From: Hyphomicrobiales bacterium
GTDB taxonomy: Bacteria > Pseudomonadota > Alphaproteobacteria > Rhizobiales > Rhizobiaceae
DNA: 64,000 bases
NCBI GenBank assembly: GCA_900473175.1
Contig: UCKM01000025.1
Location: forward strand, 1-64,000
Reading direction: 5' to 3'
The translations under genes were made by a program, and so were the position numbers. The notes under the pieces are model-generated. The model was not told where the DNA came from, ran no database searches, and was given only the letters and a program-made list of their open reading frames with translations. Below, piece by piece: positions 36,373-45,213 of the stretch; the stretch's first letter is position 1; every line of letters starts with the position of its first letter.

Positions 36373-36648
36373 ATGCGGGAATACAGGCCCGCACAAGCAT
36401 AAAAAGTCGCGCCAACGCGATCGCTCAACCGGGCGCACTCAGGATACAATCGGGCGACGAAATTCGCCTGCGAAATCCGCGCCTTCCTGCGCGAAAACGC
36501 GCAATTCTCCGTGAGAACAGGGGATTTCCATTGCACCTTCTTCAGGAAGCACAGTGTCGTTCGTAATATTCCGGCGCAGCCATTGTCGCATGCGGATTGG
36601 CTGTTTATACCGTGGATAGAGTGATCTTCGGGACGAGGACAAGACGAC

Positions 36649-38175
36649 ATGGCCGCTGACAGTATTTTCCTTGGTGCAAGCCGCAAACCCGACGACACCT
36701 ACCAGCAGGCCGAATCGCTCCTGCTCAAGTTCGGCAACCGGCATGGCCTGATCACGGGCGCAACCGGCACGGGCAAGACCGTCACATTGCAAGTCCTGGC
36801 CGAAGGCTTCTCGCAGGCCGGCGTTCCGGTGTTCTGCGCCGATATCAAGGGCGACCTTTCCGGCATCGGCATGAAGGGCGAAGAAAAGGATTTTCTCGTC
36901 AAGCGGGCCGCCGATGTCAGGCTTGATCCGTATACGCTCAGTGCGTCGCCGGTGATCTTCTGGGACATTTTCGGCGAGCAGGGACACCCTATCCGCGCGA
37001 CGATCTCCGAGATGGGGCCGCTGCTGCTCGCCCGGCTAATGAATCTCACTGAAGCCCAGGAAGGCGTTCTCAACATCGCCTTCAAGCTTGCCGACGAGGA
37101 GGGGCTGCTGCTCCTTGACATGAAGGATCTCCAGTCGCTCCTCGTGAACATTGCCGAGCGGGCCGAGGAACTCTCCGCGCGTTACGGCAATGTCACCAAG
37201 CCCTCGGTCGGCGCGATCCAGCGGTCGCTCCTCGTGCTCGAACAGCAGGGCGGAACCAAGTTCTTCGGCGAGCCGGCACTGAAGATCGCTGACATCATGC
37301 GCACCAGCACAGACGGCCGCGGTCTGGTCAATGTGCTTGCCGCCGACAAGCTGATGACCAATCCCCGGCTTTATTCGACGTTCCTGCTGTGGCTTTTGTC
37401 GGAACTGTTCGAAGAACTGCCGGAGATTGGCGATCCCGAAAAGCCGCGCCTGGTTTTCTTCTTCGATGAAGCGCACCTTCTGTTCAACGAAGCGCCGAAA
37501 GCGCTGCTGACCCGGGTCGAGCAGGTGGTCCGCCTGATCCGCTCCAAGGGCGTCGGCGTCTATTTCATTTCGCAAAACCCGCTCGACGTGCCGGAGACCG
37601 TGCTGGCGCAGCTCGGCAACCGCCTGCAGCACGCACTGCGCGCCTATACCCCGCGCGAGCAGAACGCGGTGAAGACAGCTGCGGACACATTCCGCCCCAA
37701 TCCGGCCTTCAACACGTTCGAAGCGATCACCAATCTTGCCACCGGCGAAGCGCTGGTTTCGACGCTCGCCGACAAGGGCGTGCCATCCATGGTGCAACGG
37801 ACGCTGATCCGCCCGCCAGCGGGCCGCATCGGTCCGCTAACCAGCGACGAGCGCCAGAGGCTGATCAATGCAAGCCCGGTGGCCGGTCAATATGACGAGA
37901 TGGTCGACCGCGAATCCGCCTATGAGCTTTTGCAGAAGAAGGCGGCGCAAGCCAAGGCCGAGACCGTAGCTCAACAGGCCGATGACGATGACAGCACCAG
38001 CGGCTGGACACTCCCGGATATTCTCGGGGGCGGCAAACCGGGCCCGCGCGGCGGCCAACCGAGAGGACGGCAGACTGTGGCGGAAGCGGCGATGAAATCG
38101 GTCGTGCGTTCCGTCGGCAGTTCGCTCGGACGGGCACTGGTGCGCGGCATCCTCGGTAGCCTCAGCCGCCGCTAA
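36649..38175 (+). CDS. HerA-like ATPase, DUF853 family
   Basis: This 508-residue RecA/FtsK-fold ATPase has the Walker A GATGTGKT (about residues 37-44), Walker B LVFFFDEAHLLF and a sensor region YFISQNPLDVPE. The C-terminal ~80 residues are low complexity and basic (GGGKPGPRGGQPRGR), possibly contacting nucleic acid. The family resembles archaeal HerA helicases/translocases, but its role in bacteria is not established. No nuclease partner (NurA or SIR2-like) is adjacent, so there is no direct sign of a defence system. It is probably monocistronic. Confidence 0.88.
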   Translation: MAADSIFLGASRKPDDTYQQAESLLLKFGNRHGLITGATGTGKTVTLQVLAEGFSQAGVPVFCADIKGDLSGIGMKGEEKDFLVKRAADVRLDPYTLSASPVIFWDIFGEQGHPIRATISEMGPLLLARLMNLTEAQEGVLNIAFKLADEEGLLLLDMKDLQSLLVNIAERAEELSARYGNVTKPSVGAIQRSLLVLEQQGGTKFFGEPALKIADIMRTSTDGRGLVNVLAADKLMTNPRLYSTFLLWLLSELFEELPEIGDPEKPRLVFFFDEAHLLFNEAPKALLTRVEQVVRLIRSKGVGVYFISQNPLDVPETVLAQLGNRLQHALRAYTPREQNAVKTAADTFRPNPAFNTFEAITNLATGEALVSTLADKGVPSMVQRTLIRPPAGRIGPLTSDERQRLINASPVAGQYDEMVDRESAYELLQKKAAQAKAETVAQQADDDDSTSGWTLPDILGGGKPGPRGGQPRGRQTVAEAAMKSVVRSVGSSLGRALVRGILGSLSRR

Positions 38176-38249
38176 GGCGCTCATATTCACATTGGGGCTC
38201 TTCAACGCACTCGTCCCGCATGCATTTTTAATAAACTCTCATCGGTGAG

Positions 38250-38389
38250 TTGGTATTAAATCTCTACGAATTGGTCTTAAATCCTGAGTTGCCGAACGAT
38301 CTTTTCAATGCAAAATAGTGGATTTTGTTTAGATCTTGCGACTTTCGTTGAATTGATTTCCTCATAGTTTTAGCGCCAATTTAATACCA
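38250..38389. promoter_or_regulatory. Three related TTGGTATTAAAT boxes upstream of GH20 gene
   Basis: Direct copies TTGGTATTAAATC (38250-38262) and TTGGTCTTAAATC (38271-38283) are spaced exactly 21 bases, two helical turns. A third, inverted copy (ATTTAATACCAGT) lies at about 38378-38390. They fill the 326-base AT-rich gap before the hexosaminidase gene, which holds no other gene. The arrangement suggests cooperative binding by a regulator I cannot name. Confidence 0.45.
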
Positions 38390-38501
38390 GTCTTGGTGTG
38401 GCGGAGATTGCCATGGCTGGGATTTAACCGAGGCTTTCGACGACGAGAGAGGTGGAACAAACCTCCAGTGAGCAAAGCCTCCCTTCAGAGGCGATATTTC
38501 C

Positions 38502-40541
38502 ATGAACACATTCATATTGAGAGCAATAAGCTTGGCGCTCCTGTCGTCCGTTATGGCGAGTTGCGATAATTCCAACGACATGAACACGCCCTCGCAGGCG
38601 ACATTTAACGAACTGGATGCGCATGTCTCGCAACTCGACGCGCAGCACAAACAGGATCAGGACACCATCAAGAGCCAAGGCGAGACGCTTGCCACGAAGG
38701 CGCAGCAGATCGCGGATAATGCGGAAGTGCTTCGTCAAATGGGAATGACCATCAGCGAATTGAAAGATTTGGCCACCCAGCCCACAGTATCGGGAATCGA
38801 TCTGAAGACACTGCGCCCGACATTCCAGATCTTCAGCCCGGCGAAGGGTTACTTCAGATTGAACCCAGCCAGTCGTATTGTCGTCGATTCAACCAACGAT
38901 GCCTTTATCACTACACTCAGTGCGCCAATGGGATGGGTACAGAAGCTGCGATATGCGACGGGTCTCAAATTGGAAGTTGTCAAAAAGGCTTCGCCTGCAC
39001 CGGGGGACATCATCCTCAGCGCCACGCCGGACGCGAGCCTTCTCAGCACTGCGGAAACGGCGCAGTTTAGGTGGAACGGCGAGTCTAAGCCGATCAAGGA
39101 TACGGTTCTCAAGGAAGGCTACACCTATGAGGCAAATGACAGGAACCTCACCTTGACATACAACAACCCGCTTGGAGCGATCCACGCCCTCCAAACGGTC
39201 TATCAACTTTTGGGCAGCGATCAACTGAAGCCAGGAGAACATCACTGGCTTCCGGCCGGCAGGGGCATCGACTATCCTCTCAATGGCTATCGTGGGTTGA
39301 TGATCGATGTGGGGCGTCAGTTTGTTTCAGTGCCCGATCTTATCGGAATCATGGACAAGATGAGCTACTACAAGCTCAATACGCTTCATCTCCATCTCAG
39401 CGACAACGTCGGCGATGGGACGGCCCCGCAAGGTGGGCCGAACGGGTATCTACGGCTTTACGACGACACGATGCCCGAAGACATGAAGGCGCTGAAACCC
39501 AAGGATAGCCCTTCCGATGGTGCGGATCGCACCTATTACACCAAGGCCGATATCAAGCTGCTTGAGGCCGCGGGCGCGCGCTACGGGATCGAAATTTTGC
39601 CGGAGATCGACACGCCCGGCCATTCTTATGCGTTCACCAACGCTTTTCCACAATTCGCGACGGCTGGAGATCACAGCGTAGTGGATACAAGCAAGCCGGA
39701 AGCGGTTGCCTTCCTCACGAAGGCGATGATCGAATTTGGCGGCTGGTTTGCGTCGAAGAAATTTCATGTCGGCGGCGATGAGGCCTATGGACTAAGTACA
39801 TCACAGCTTCATGCATTCCTGGAAAAGTTGAAGGACGATCTCATTGCTGCTGGAATAGGTACTGAAATGACCGGCGCCTGGAATGATTGGGGCTCCAATG
39901 GAGGCCCTGACGACAATTTTACAATTTTCAACTGGACCAAAGCTTACGAATACAATCTAGACGGCAAATCGTGGATCGACGTGAATGTCGACCGGTATTT
40001 CGTGCCCTTCAAGGAAAATGGCGGCTACAACTCACTCGGTATAACGCCTCAGAAAATTTTCGATACGGTCGAAGGTTCATTGGATAATTCGGGCATTCCG
40101 TTGGGCAGTGAGACGGCTGTCTGGAATGATTTTGGCGAGAAGTACAATTACGGCTTTGAAACGATCAATGCAGGCATCGAACGGAGTTTTCCAGCTTCTG
40201 CCGTCGCGCTCTGGAACGGGCTCAACGGGTATGGGAGCCGTTACGACAGCCTCGCTCCAGAAAATGTCGCCATCGCCCAAGAATATACGTCGTCCTGGCT
40301 TCGTGACAGGTCGCCAAAGCTGACCGGTGAACAAGCGCTGGACATATTGCTGGGAACCGCGAGCCATCGGACGTTCAAGCTCGACGATGGAAACGAGGTG
40401 CCGAAGCTCATTGCGGCTCCCGGAGACATCAATGATCCTATGGGCTGGGACCCGATTGATATGGCCGCAGCGTTTCAAAGGGCCGATGAGCTATCAAAGC
40501 AACAGCTATTTGCCGACAAGGGCGTCATGCACTTGCAGTAG
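38502..40541 (+). CDS. Beta-N-acetylhexosaminidase, GH20 lipoprotein
   Basis: This 679-residue enzyme removes terminal GlcNAc/GalNAc residues from glycans. The signal ends in a lipobox-like VMASC, so it is probably lipid-anchored. Residues about 35-90 are predicted coiled coil rich in Gln/Asp, followed by a GH20b-type domain. The catalytic barrel starts at NGYRGLMIDVGRQFV, with NTLHLHLSDN, PEIDTPGHS and the Asp426-Glu427 pair in HVGGDEAYG, where Glu is the acid/base of this substrate-assisted mechanism. The N-terminal coiled coil is not a usual GH20 element. A strong terminator follows. Confidence 0.9.
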   Translation: MNTFILRAISLALLSSVMASCDNSNDMNTPSQATFNELDAHVSQLDAQHKQDQDTIKSQGETLATKAQQIADNAEVLRQMGMTISELKDLATQPTVSGIDLKTLRPTFQIFSPAKGYFRLNPASRIVVDSTNDAFITTLSAPMGWVQKLRYATGLKLEVVKKASPAPGDIILSATPDASLLSTAETAQFRWNGESKPIKDTVLKEGYTYEANDRNLTLTYNNPLGAIHALQTVYQLLGSDQLKPGEHHWLPAGRGIDYPLNGYRGLMIDVGRQFVSVPDLIGIMDKMSYYKLNTLHLHLSDNVGDGTAPQGGPNGYLRLYDDTMPEDMKALKPKDSPSDGADRTYYTKADIKLLEAAGARYGIEILPEIDTPGHSYAFTNAFPQFATAGDHSVVDTSKPEAVAFLTKAMIEFGGWFASKKFHVGGDEAYGLSTSQLHAFLEKLKDDLIAAGIGTEMTGAWNDWGSNGGPDDNFTIFNWTKAYEYNLDGKSWIDVNVDRYFVPFKENGGYNSLGITPQKIFDTVEGSLDNSGIPLGSETAVWNDFGEKYNYGFETINAGIERSFPASAVALWNGLNGYGSRYDSLAPENVAIAQEYTSSWLRDRSPKLTGEQALDILLGTASHRTFKLDDGNEVPKLIAAPGDINDPMGWDPIDMAAAFQRADELSKQQLFADKGVMHLQ

Positions 40542-40565
40542 GGGTGAGCACTCCCAACGACAAAG

Positions 40566-40594
40566 GCCGGCGGAGCAATCCGCCGGCTTTTTTT
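40566..40594 (+). terminator. Rho-independent terminator after GH20 gene
   Basis: The 9-base arms (GCCGGCGGA / TCCGCCGGC) enclose a GCAA loop and are followed by seven T. It lies 24 bases after the hexosaminidase stop and could also end the opposing L,D-transpeptidase transcript. Confidence 0.92.
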
Positions 40595-40617
40595 CATGGA
40601 ACTCGTTCAGGGTTGGT

Positions 40618-41334
40618 TTAGATCACCAGCACCGGTGTCTTGTTGGGAACGCGGTCATAGAGGTCGATCACGTCCTGGTTGATCAGGCGCACGCAGCCGG
40701 ACGAGACCGCCTTGCCGATCGACCACCATTCCGGCGATCCATGCAGGCGGTAGAGCGTGTCCACACCGTCCTGGAACAGATAAAGCGCACGCGCGCCAAG
40801 CGGGTTCTTCAGACCGGGCTCCATGCCGCCGTTCCTGGCACTGTATTTTGCCAGTTCCGGCTGGCGCGCAATCATGTCATCCGGCGGGGTCCAGGTCGGC
40901 CAATGGCGCTTCCACTGAACGACCGCGCGGCCCGACCAGGCAAAGCCCTGCTTGCCGATGCCGACACCATAGCGAACGGCCTGGCCGCCCTCGCGCACCA
41001 GATAAAGGAACTTGTCATTGGTATCGACCACAATCGTGCCGGGCCGTTCGCCCGTCGGGTCGGCAACGATCTGGCGCAGATAGCGCTTGTCCATCTTCTC
41101 TATCGGAATGGCGGGCAGCACGTGGCCGTCATCCTCGCGCGCCGAATACATGTCGGCGAAGGACGCGAAGGCGGGGTCGACATCCATCTGCGGCTGCATG
41201 AGCGGGTTGCCATCGTCGTCGACCTGTATGACCGGCAGATCGTTAGGGATTTGTGCGCAGCCGGCAAGCCCGGCCGCTGCCGTCGCTGTCACAGCGGCCA
41301 GGAAGCCGCGGCGGGAAATCATGTTTTGCATCAT
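40618..41334 (-). CDS. L,D-transpeptidase (YkuD fold)
   Basis: This 238-residue envelope protein cross-links peptidoglycan or anchors proteins to it. The N-terminus has a twin-arginine-like SRRGFLAAVTAT and a lipobox AGLAGC, so it is an exported lipoprotein. The catalytic YkuD region shows LHGSPEWWSIG and SSGCVRL, with the Cys nucleophile. The N-terminal segment between lipobox and catalytic domain (PMDVDPAFASFADMYSA-like) is common in rhizobial paralogues. Three closely spaced ATG codons occur at 41334, 41331 and 41322; the first is listed, and the start is uncertain by a few residues. Confidence 0.88.
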   Translation of the reverse strand: MMQNMISRRGFLAAVTATAAAGLAGCAQIPNDLPVIQVDDDGNPLMQPQMDVDPAFASFADMYSAREDDGHVLPAIPIEKMDKRYLRQIVADPTGERPGTIVVDTNDKFLYLVREGGQAVRYGVGIGKQGFAWSGRAVVQWKRHWPTWTPPDDMIARQPELAKYSARNGGMEPGLKNPLGARALYLFQDGVDTLYRLHGSPEWWSIGKAVSSGCVRLINQDVIDLYDRVPNKTPVLVI

Positions 41335-41685
41335 TGAACCAAATTCGTGGAGGGAGGACGAGAACAACACCGGTGTGATGTCCTAAAACGCACAAAGAAT
41401 ATGGCGGCGAACCGTTTGCAATGGGGCGCAAACAAGGCCGCCGGATAACTGTTGCCGCGCAGCAACAAAAAACCCTTGTGCAAGCCCATGGTTCGTTCAA
41501 CCGGCGATAAACACTTCGTGAGGTTGCACTTTTTGAGTGGGGGTGAGTTGGAAGAGTCGAAAGGCTGCGGGGTGCGCCGGTCCCGACAGCGAGCGATTTT
41601 CGTCCTCCAGCAAACGCAGCCCATTGACCGGGCCGCCGAAGTGCATTTCGATAGAAAGCGCACCTCAAGGAACGGAATCAAGATC
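41335..41685. other. Divergent promoter region without a gene
   Basis: This is 351 bases between the divergent L,D-transpeptidase and aminotransferase genes. The frame of the latter is open upstream for 78 codons, but those residues are Arg/Ser/Lys-rich and unlike the family, so they are not counted. A 6-base inverted pair GTTTGC/GCAAAC is at about 41413-41433. I see no RNA gene. Confidence 0.4.
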
Positions 41686-42564
41686 ATGGCGGTCAATACT
41701 CAAGCTCAATCAGCGACGTGGACATATGTCGAGGGTGACTGGTACGAGGGAAATGTTCCGCTCGTCGGTCCGCGCAGCCACGTTATGTGGCTCGGTTCCT
41801 CAGTTTTCGACGGCGCACGCTGGTTCGAAGGCGTCGCGCCCGATCTCGACCGTCACGCGGCGCGCGTCAATGCTTCGGCAGTGGCGCTTGGCCTCAATCC
41901 AACGATGAGCGTCGATGAGATTGTCGGACTGACCCATGATGGCCTGAAGAAGTTCGACGGCAACACGGCCGTCTATATAAGGCCAATGTACTGGGCCGAG
42001 CATGGCGGCTATATGGGCGTACCGGCCGATCCGGAATCGACCCGCTTCTGCCTGTGCCTCTATGAGGCGCCGATGATTGCACCGAGCGGCTTTTCCGTCA
42101 CGGTTTCGCCGTTCCGCCGACCAACGTTCGAGACAATGCCGACCAATGCCAAGGCCGGATGCCTCTATCCGAACAATGCCCGGGCGATCACGGAGGCGAA
42201 GTCGCGCGGTTTCGACAATGCGCTGGTGCTGGACATGCTGGGCAATGTCGCCGAAACCGGAACATCCAATATTTTCCTGGTCAAGGACGGGCACATCTTT
42301 ACGCCTGCCCCCAACGGCACGTTCCTCTCCGGTATAACGCGGGCCCGCACGATCGACGTGCTCGCCGACTACGGTTTCCGCACCACGCAGACGACCTTGA
42401 GCGTCCAGGATTTTCTCGGTGCCGACGAGATCTTTTCGACCGGGAACCATTCAAAGGTCGTTCCCGTTACCCGTATTGAAGATCGCGATCTTCAACCTGG
42501 TCCGATCGCGAAAAAGGCACGGGAGCTTTATTGGGAGTTTGCGCACTCGACTCCGAAAATTTAA
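41686..42564 (+). CDS. ilvE: Branched-chain amino acid aminotransferase, class IV
   Basis: This 292-residue PLP fold-type IV transaminase begins at MAVNTQAQSATW. Features are the GARWFEGV region, the probable PLP lysine in TNAKAGCLYPNNARA, the class IV signature VAETGTSNIFLVKDG...TPAPNGTFLSGITR and the phosphate-binding STGNHSKV. It catalyses the last step of Val, Leu and Ile synthesis, or the first of their breakdown. The ATG at 41686 has an AAGGAA upstream. D-amino-acid or aminodeoxychorismate enzymes share the fold, but the length and motifs favour IlvE. Confidence 0.88.
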   Translation: MAVNTQAQSATWTYVEGDWYEGNVPLVGPRSHVMWLGSSVFDGARWFEGVAPDLDRHAARVNASAVALGLNPTMSVDEIVGLTHDGLKKFDGNTAVYIRPMYWAEHGGYMGVPADPESTRFCLCLYEAPMIAPSGFSVTVSPFRRPTFETMPTNAKAGCLYPNNARAITEAKSRGFDNALVLDMLGNVAETGTSNIFLVKDGHIFTPAPNGTFLSGITRARTIDVLADYGFRTTQTTLSVQDFLGADEIFSTGNHSKVVPVTRIEDRDLQPGPIAKKARELYWEFAHSTPKI

Positions 42565-42729
42565 CCTGCAAAACGGAGATGGCGGAAATATTGATCCGTT
42601 TCGCATTGCTCCTGAAGAAATACGGACCTATGTAACGAGCGCAGGTTTTGTCAGGATTGGCGACCAGCGATACCGGTGCCCGACCGGGCTGCCAATCCGG
42701 TAACAGATTGAATCGAAGAGGAGACTTCC

Positions 42730-43329
42730 ATGGCTTTCGAATTGCCCGCACTGCCGTATGATTACGATGCGCTTGCGCCTTATATGTCGCGCGAAACGCT
42801 CGAATATCATCACGACAAGCACCACAAGGCTTACGTTGACAACGGCAACAAACTGGCCGCCGAAGCTGGTCTCGAGAATCTTTCGCTCGAAGAGATCGTC
42901 AAGCAGTCCTACGGCAAGAATGCTGGCCTCTTCAACAATGCCGGCCAGCATTACAACCATCTGCATTTCTGGCATTGGCTGAAGAAAGGCGGCGGCGGCA
43001 AGAAGCTGCCGGGCGCGCTCGAAAAGGCCGTTGAATCCGATCTCGGCGGCTACGACAAGTTCCGCACCGATTTCATCGCTGCCGGCACGACGCAATTCGG
43101 CTCCGGCTGGGCCTGGCTCTCGGTGAAGAACGGCAAGCTCGAAATCTCCAAGACGCCGAACGGCGAAAACCCGCTGGTCCATGGCGCAACGCCGATCCTT
43201 GGCGTGGATGTCTGGGAGCACTCCTATTACATCGACTATCGCAACGCCCGTCCGAAATATCTGGAAGCGTTCGTCGATAATCTGATCAACTGGGATTACG
43301 TCCTCGAACTCTATGAAAAAGCCAAGTAA
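42730..43329 (+). CDS. sodB: Superoxide dismutase, Fe/Mn type
   Basis: This 199-residue cytoplasmic dismutase has metal ligands in LEYHHDKHHKAYVDN (His), GQHYNHLHFWHW (His), and the C-terminal DVWEHSYYIDY (Asp and His). The residues GAGLFNNAGQHYNHLHF-like around the second ligand and the length suit the iron-preferring or cambialistic group. It converts superoxide to peroxide and oxygen. A GAGGAG site precedes the start, and a strong terminator follows, so the gene is a single unit. Confidence 0.95.
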   Translation: MAFELPALPYDYDALAPYMSRETLEYHHDKHHKAYVDNGNKLAAEAGLENLSLEEIVKQSYGKNAGLFNNAGQHYNHLHFWHWLKKGGGGKKLPGALEKAVESDLGGYDKFRTDFIAAGTTQFGSGWAWLSVKNGKLEISKTPNGENPLVHGATPILGVDVWEHSYYIDYRNARPKYLEAFVDNLINWDYVLELYEKAK

Positions 43330-43344
43330 GCGGCTTTGAAACAG

Positions 43345-43382
43345 GCAAACGGCCCCGTTCTCGGCGGGGCCGTTTGCTTTTC
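43345..43382. terminator. Terminator between sodB and the histidine kinase
   Basis: The 13-base perfect arms (43345-43357 and 43365-43377) with a 7-base loop are followed by TTTTC. It lies 15 bases past the sodB stop and could also stop the converging kinase transcript. Confidence 0.93.
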
Positions 43383-43420
43383 GGCCTGCTCCCTGAGACT
43401 GCGCGCGACAGCAACGGCCG

Positions 43421-44662
43421 TCAGAGCGGGTAGGCGATGTGGACGGTGGTGCCGATGTGCGGGAACGAACTCATATCGAGTTTGCCTCCCATCGACTTGA
43501 TCAGCTCAACTGAGTTGGTCAGGCCGAGTCCGACATGGACCCCGGCCTTGGTCGAGAAAAACGGTTCGCGCGCCCTGGCCAGCAAATGGGGAGTCATGCC
43601 TGTGCCATTGTCCTCAACGCTCAGGACCAACCGCTCTCCGAGCACAAACCTTCGTTGCAGGCGCCCCCTGATAGTGATTTGCGGGTTTGGGCGCATGGAA
43701 ACGGCATTGATGGCATTGCGGACGAGTTCGTCGATCAGCATGTGAAACTGCGCGGAGGGTACTGGAATCGCCAGGGCGTCGTCATTGGCCTCCACTCTCA
43801 GTTCCTGTTTTGCGGCGCTGACAATACCTGCGATGATCTGACCAAGGGGCAGTTTCCGGGCGTCCGTGCGGGCATGCCCGATGCGCATCAGGCCTTCATT
43901 GATCGAATCGAGCTCCAGGACGGTGCTGAGCGCGGCATGCGCCATTTCCGTGGAGGGCGGGGCATTCCCGTCCACATAGGTCAGGAAAAGCCGCAACGCA
44001 GCGATGCGTGTTCGGGTCATGTGGGCGAACAGGAGGGAGAATGATTTTATATGCTGGTCTTTTCGGCTTTTGTTCCTGGCATGCTGATAGATCGCGATAG
44101 CGCTGAGGATGAGGACTGAAAGCGCTGCGAAAAATATCAGCCGGTTGCGCGCCGCTTCCGTAGCAATCCGGGTTGTGGCACTTATTGCCTGGCTGTGGTC
44201 GACAGTGGCGCCGATCAACCCCCCAAGGTAATAGTCGATAAGCGAGACCGACTTGAGCAATTCGTCGTAACGGCCTCCTTCGAGGGTCAAGGGCAAGATG
44301 ACCTTGTCAATCAATTCAATCGATCGCTCCAGGCCATGTGTGTCTTCGGGAGGCACATACTCTTTGGCATAGTCCAATTGTGACAAGGCTTTGAGATTAA
44401 ACCGCAGCATGCGGAAGTCCTGCAGCAATCGCGGATTGATTTCGCCGGTCCTGGCTGCAAGAGTGAGGTAACCGAGAATGCGGGCAACCTTGTCCCGCGA
44501 CTGCGAAGCGCGCCATTGAACTTCCGAACACTGGCTGAAGATGGTTTCGGTTTGCTGTCGGTAGGATTCGGTGCGCAACAGGGCCCAGACAGTAAAACAT
44601 ATGGACACAATCAAACCGGCATAGAGCATCACCGGAATGAGACGTCGGATGGTGGTCTTCAT
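43421..44662 (-). CDS. Membrane sensor histidine kinase
   Basis: This 413-residue kinase has a transmembrane helix at about residues 8-28, a ~145-residue helical periplasmic domain, a second helix at about 175-195, then a dimerisation/phosphoacceptor helix pair with the probable His in LLFAHMTRTRIAAL. The ATPase domain has N-box DELVRNAINAV, G1 DNGTGM, F-box PFFSTK and G2 GLGLT. There is no HAMP or PAS domain. The ATG at 44662 overlaps the molybdopterin-fold gene stop as ATGA, suggesting the two products act together. The response regulator at the top of the cluster is the obvious partner. Confidence 0.9.
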   Translation of the reverse strand: MKTTIRRLIPVMLYAGLIVSICFTVWALLRTESYRQQTETIFSQCSEVQWRASQSRDKVARILGYLTLAARTGEINPRLLQDFRMLRFNLKALSQLDYAKEYVPPEDTHGLERSIELIDKVILPLTLEGGRYDELLKSVSLIDYYLGGLIGATVDHSQAISATTRIATEAARNRLIFFAALSVLILSAIAIYQHARNKSRKDQHIKSFSLLFAHMTRTRIAALRLFLTYVDGNAPPSTEMAHAALSTVLELDSINEGLMRIGHARTDARKLPLGQIIAGIVSAAKQELRVEANDDALAIPVPSAQFHMLIDELVRNAINAVSMRPNPQITIRGRLQRRFVLGERLVLSVEDNGTGMTPHLLARAREPFFSTKAGVHVGLGLTNSVELIKSMGGKLDMSSFPHIGTTVHIAYPL

Positions 44663-45213
44663 GGGACAGGACATATCGCGACGACAAACCAGACCCAGAT
44701 GGCGTTACGACCGGGTACATAGGACTGCGGCAGTTCGTTTAACGGCCAAATGAGGTAAAATGGGCCGCCGTCTTCCAACGACAGGGGGCGGTATGTTTGG
44801 TCAGGCATACAAAGCCCGCTCGCCCTGTCATCGTCATTGCATTGCTTTTCCAAAGCTAGAATGGGTGCGAAACGATCAATCTCGTCGGTGCTGATCTTGC
44901 TGACGAAGTCATTTGAGGCCCTAACCTCAATTCCGTTTGGAGTGGTTAGGGCGTTCCTGGCAAGGATGTCCTTGAGAAGCGGGCCGCGAAAGGTCATGGC
45001 CGTGCCGGCGCTCCAAGGCGTCGCCGTCGTTCGCTCCCGTAGCTGAAACTCCTTGCGAAGGCGTTCGGCTGTGTACCTATTCACGGTCGCGCGTGCCGCG
45101 TGGGCAACGCTCAGCACGTTCTCGCCCGGAGACTGGGCGCCAGCGATGCGCAAGCCTGCCAACAGAAATACCAGGAGAATGGTGGCCGATTTGGTCAGTC
45201 TAGGCAAAAGCAC
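44659..45213 (-). CDS. Periplasmic molybdopterin-oxidoreductase-fold protein, likely sensor partner
   Basis: This ~184-residue exported protein has a signal peptide ending in RIAGAQS and a sulfite-oxidase/YedY-like molybdopterin-binding fold. Visible landmarks are TPWSAGTAMTFRGPLLKDIL, GIEVRASNDFVSKIS, APILALE and DGGPFYLIWPLNEL. The active-site Cys expected in true oxidoreductases of the fold is not evident, although two Cys occur in an insert (QCNDDDRASGLC). The GTG at 45213 has GAGGAG 7 bases upstream and was chosen over the ATG at 45231. It overlaps both neighbours (14 bases with fkbM, ATGA with the kinase). I infer a ligand-sensing subunit of the kinase rather than an enzyme. Confidence 0.78.
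   Translation of the reverse strand: MLLPRLTKSATILLVFLLAGLRIAGAQSPGENVLSVAHAARATVNRYTAERLRKEFQLRERTTATPWSAGTAMTFRGPLLKDILARNALTTPNGIEVRASNDFVSKISTDEIDRFAPILALEKQCNDDDRASGLCMPDQTYRPLSLEDGGPFYLIWPLNELPQSYVPGRNAIWVWFVVAICPVP

Noticed and set aside
36649-38175. The HerA-like ATPase considered as part of a phage-defence system
   Set aside because: No NurA, SIR2, DUF4297 or other effector gene is adjacent; the DUF853 family is widespread as a single housekeeping-like gene.
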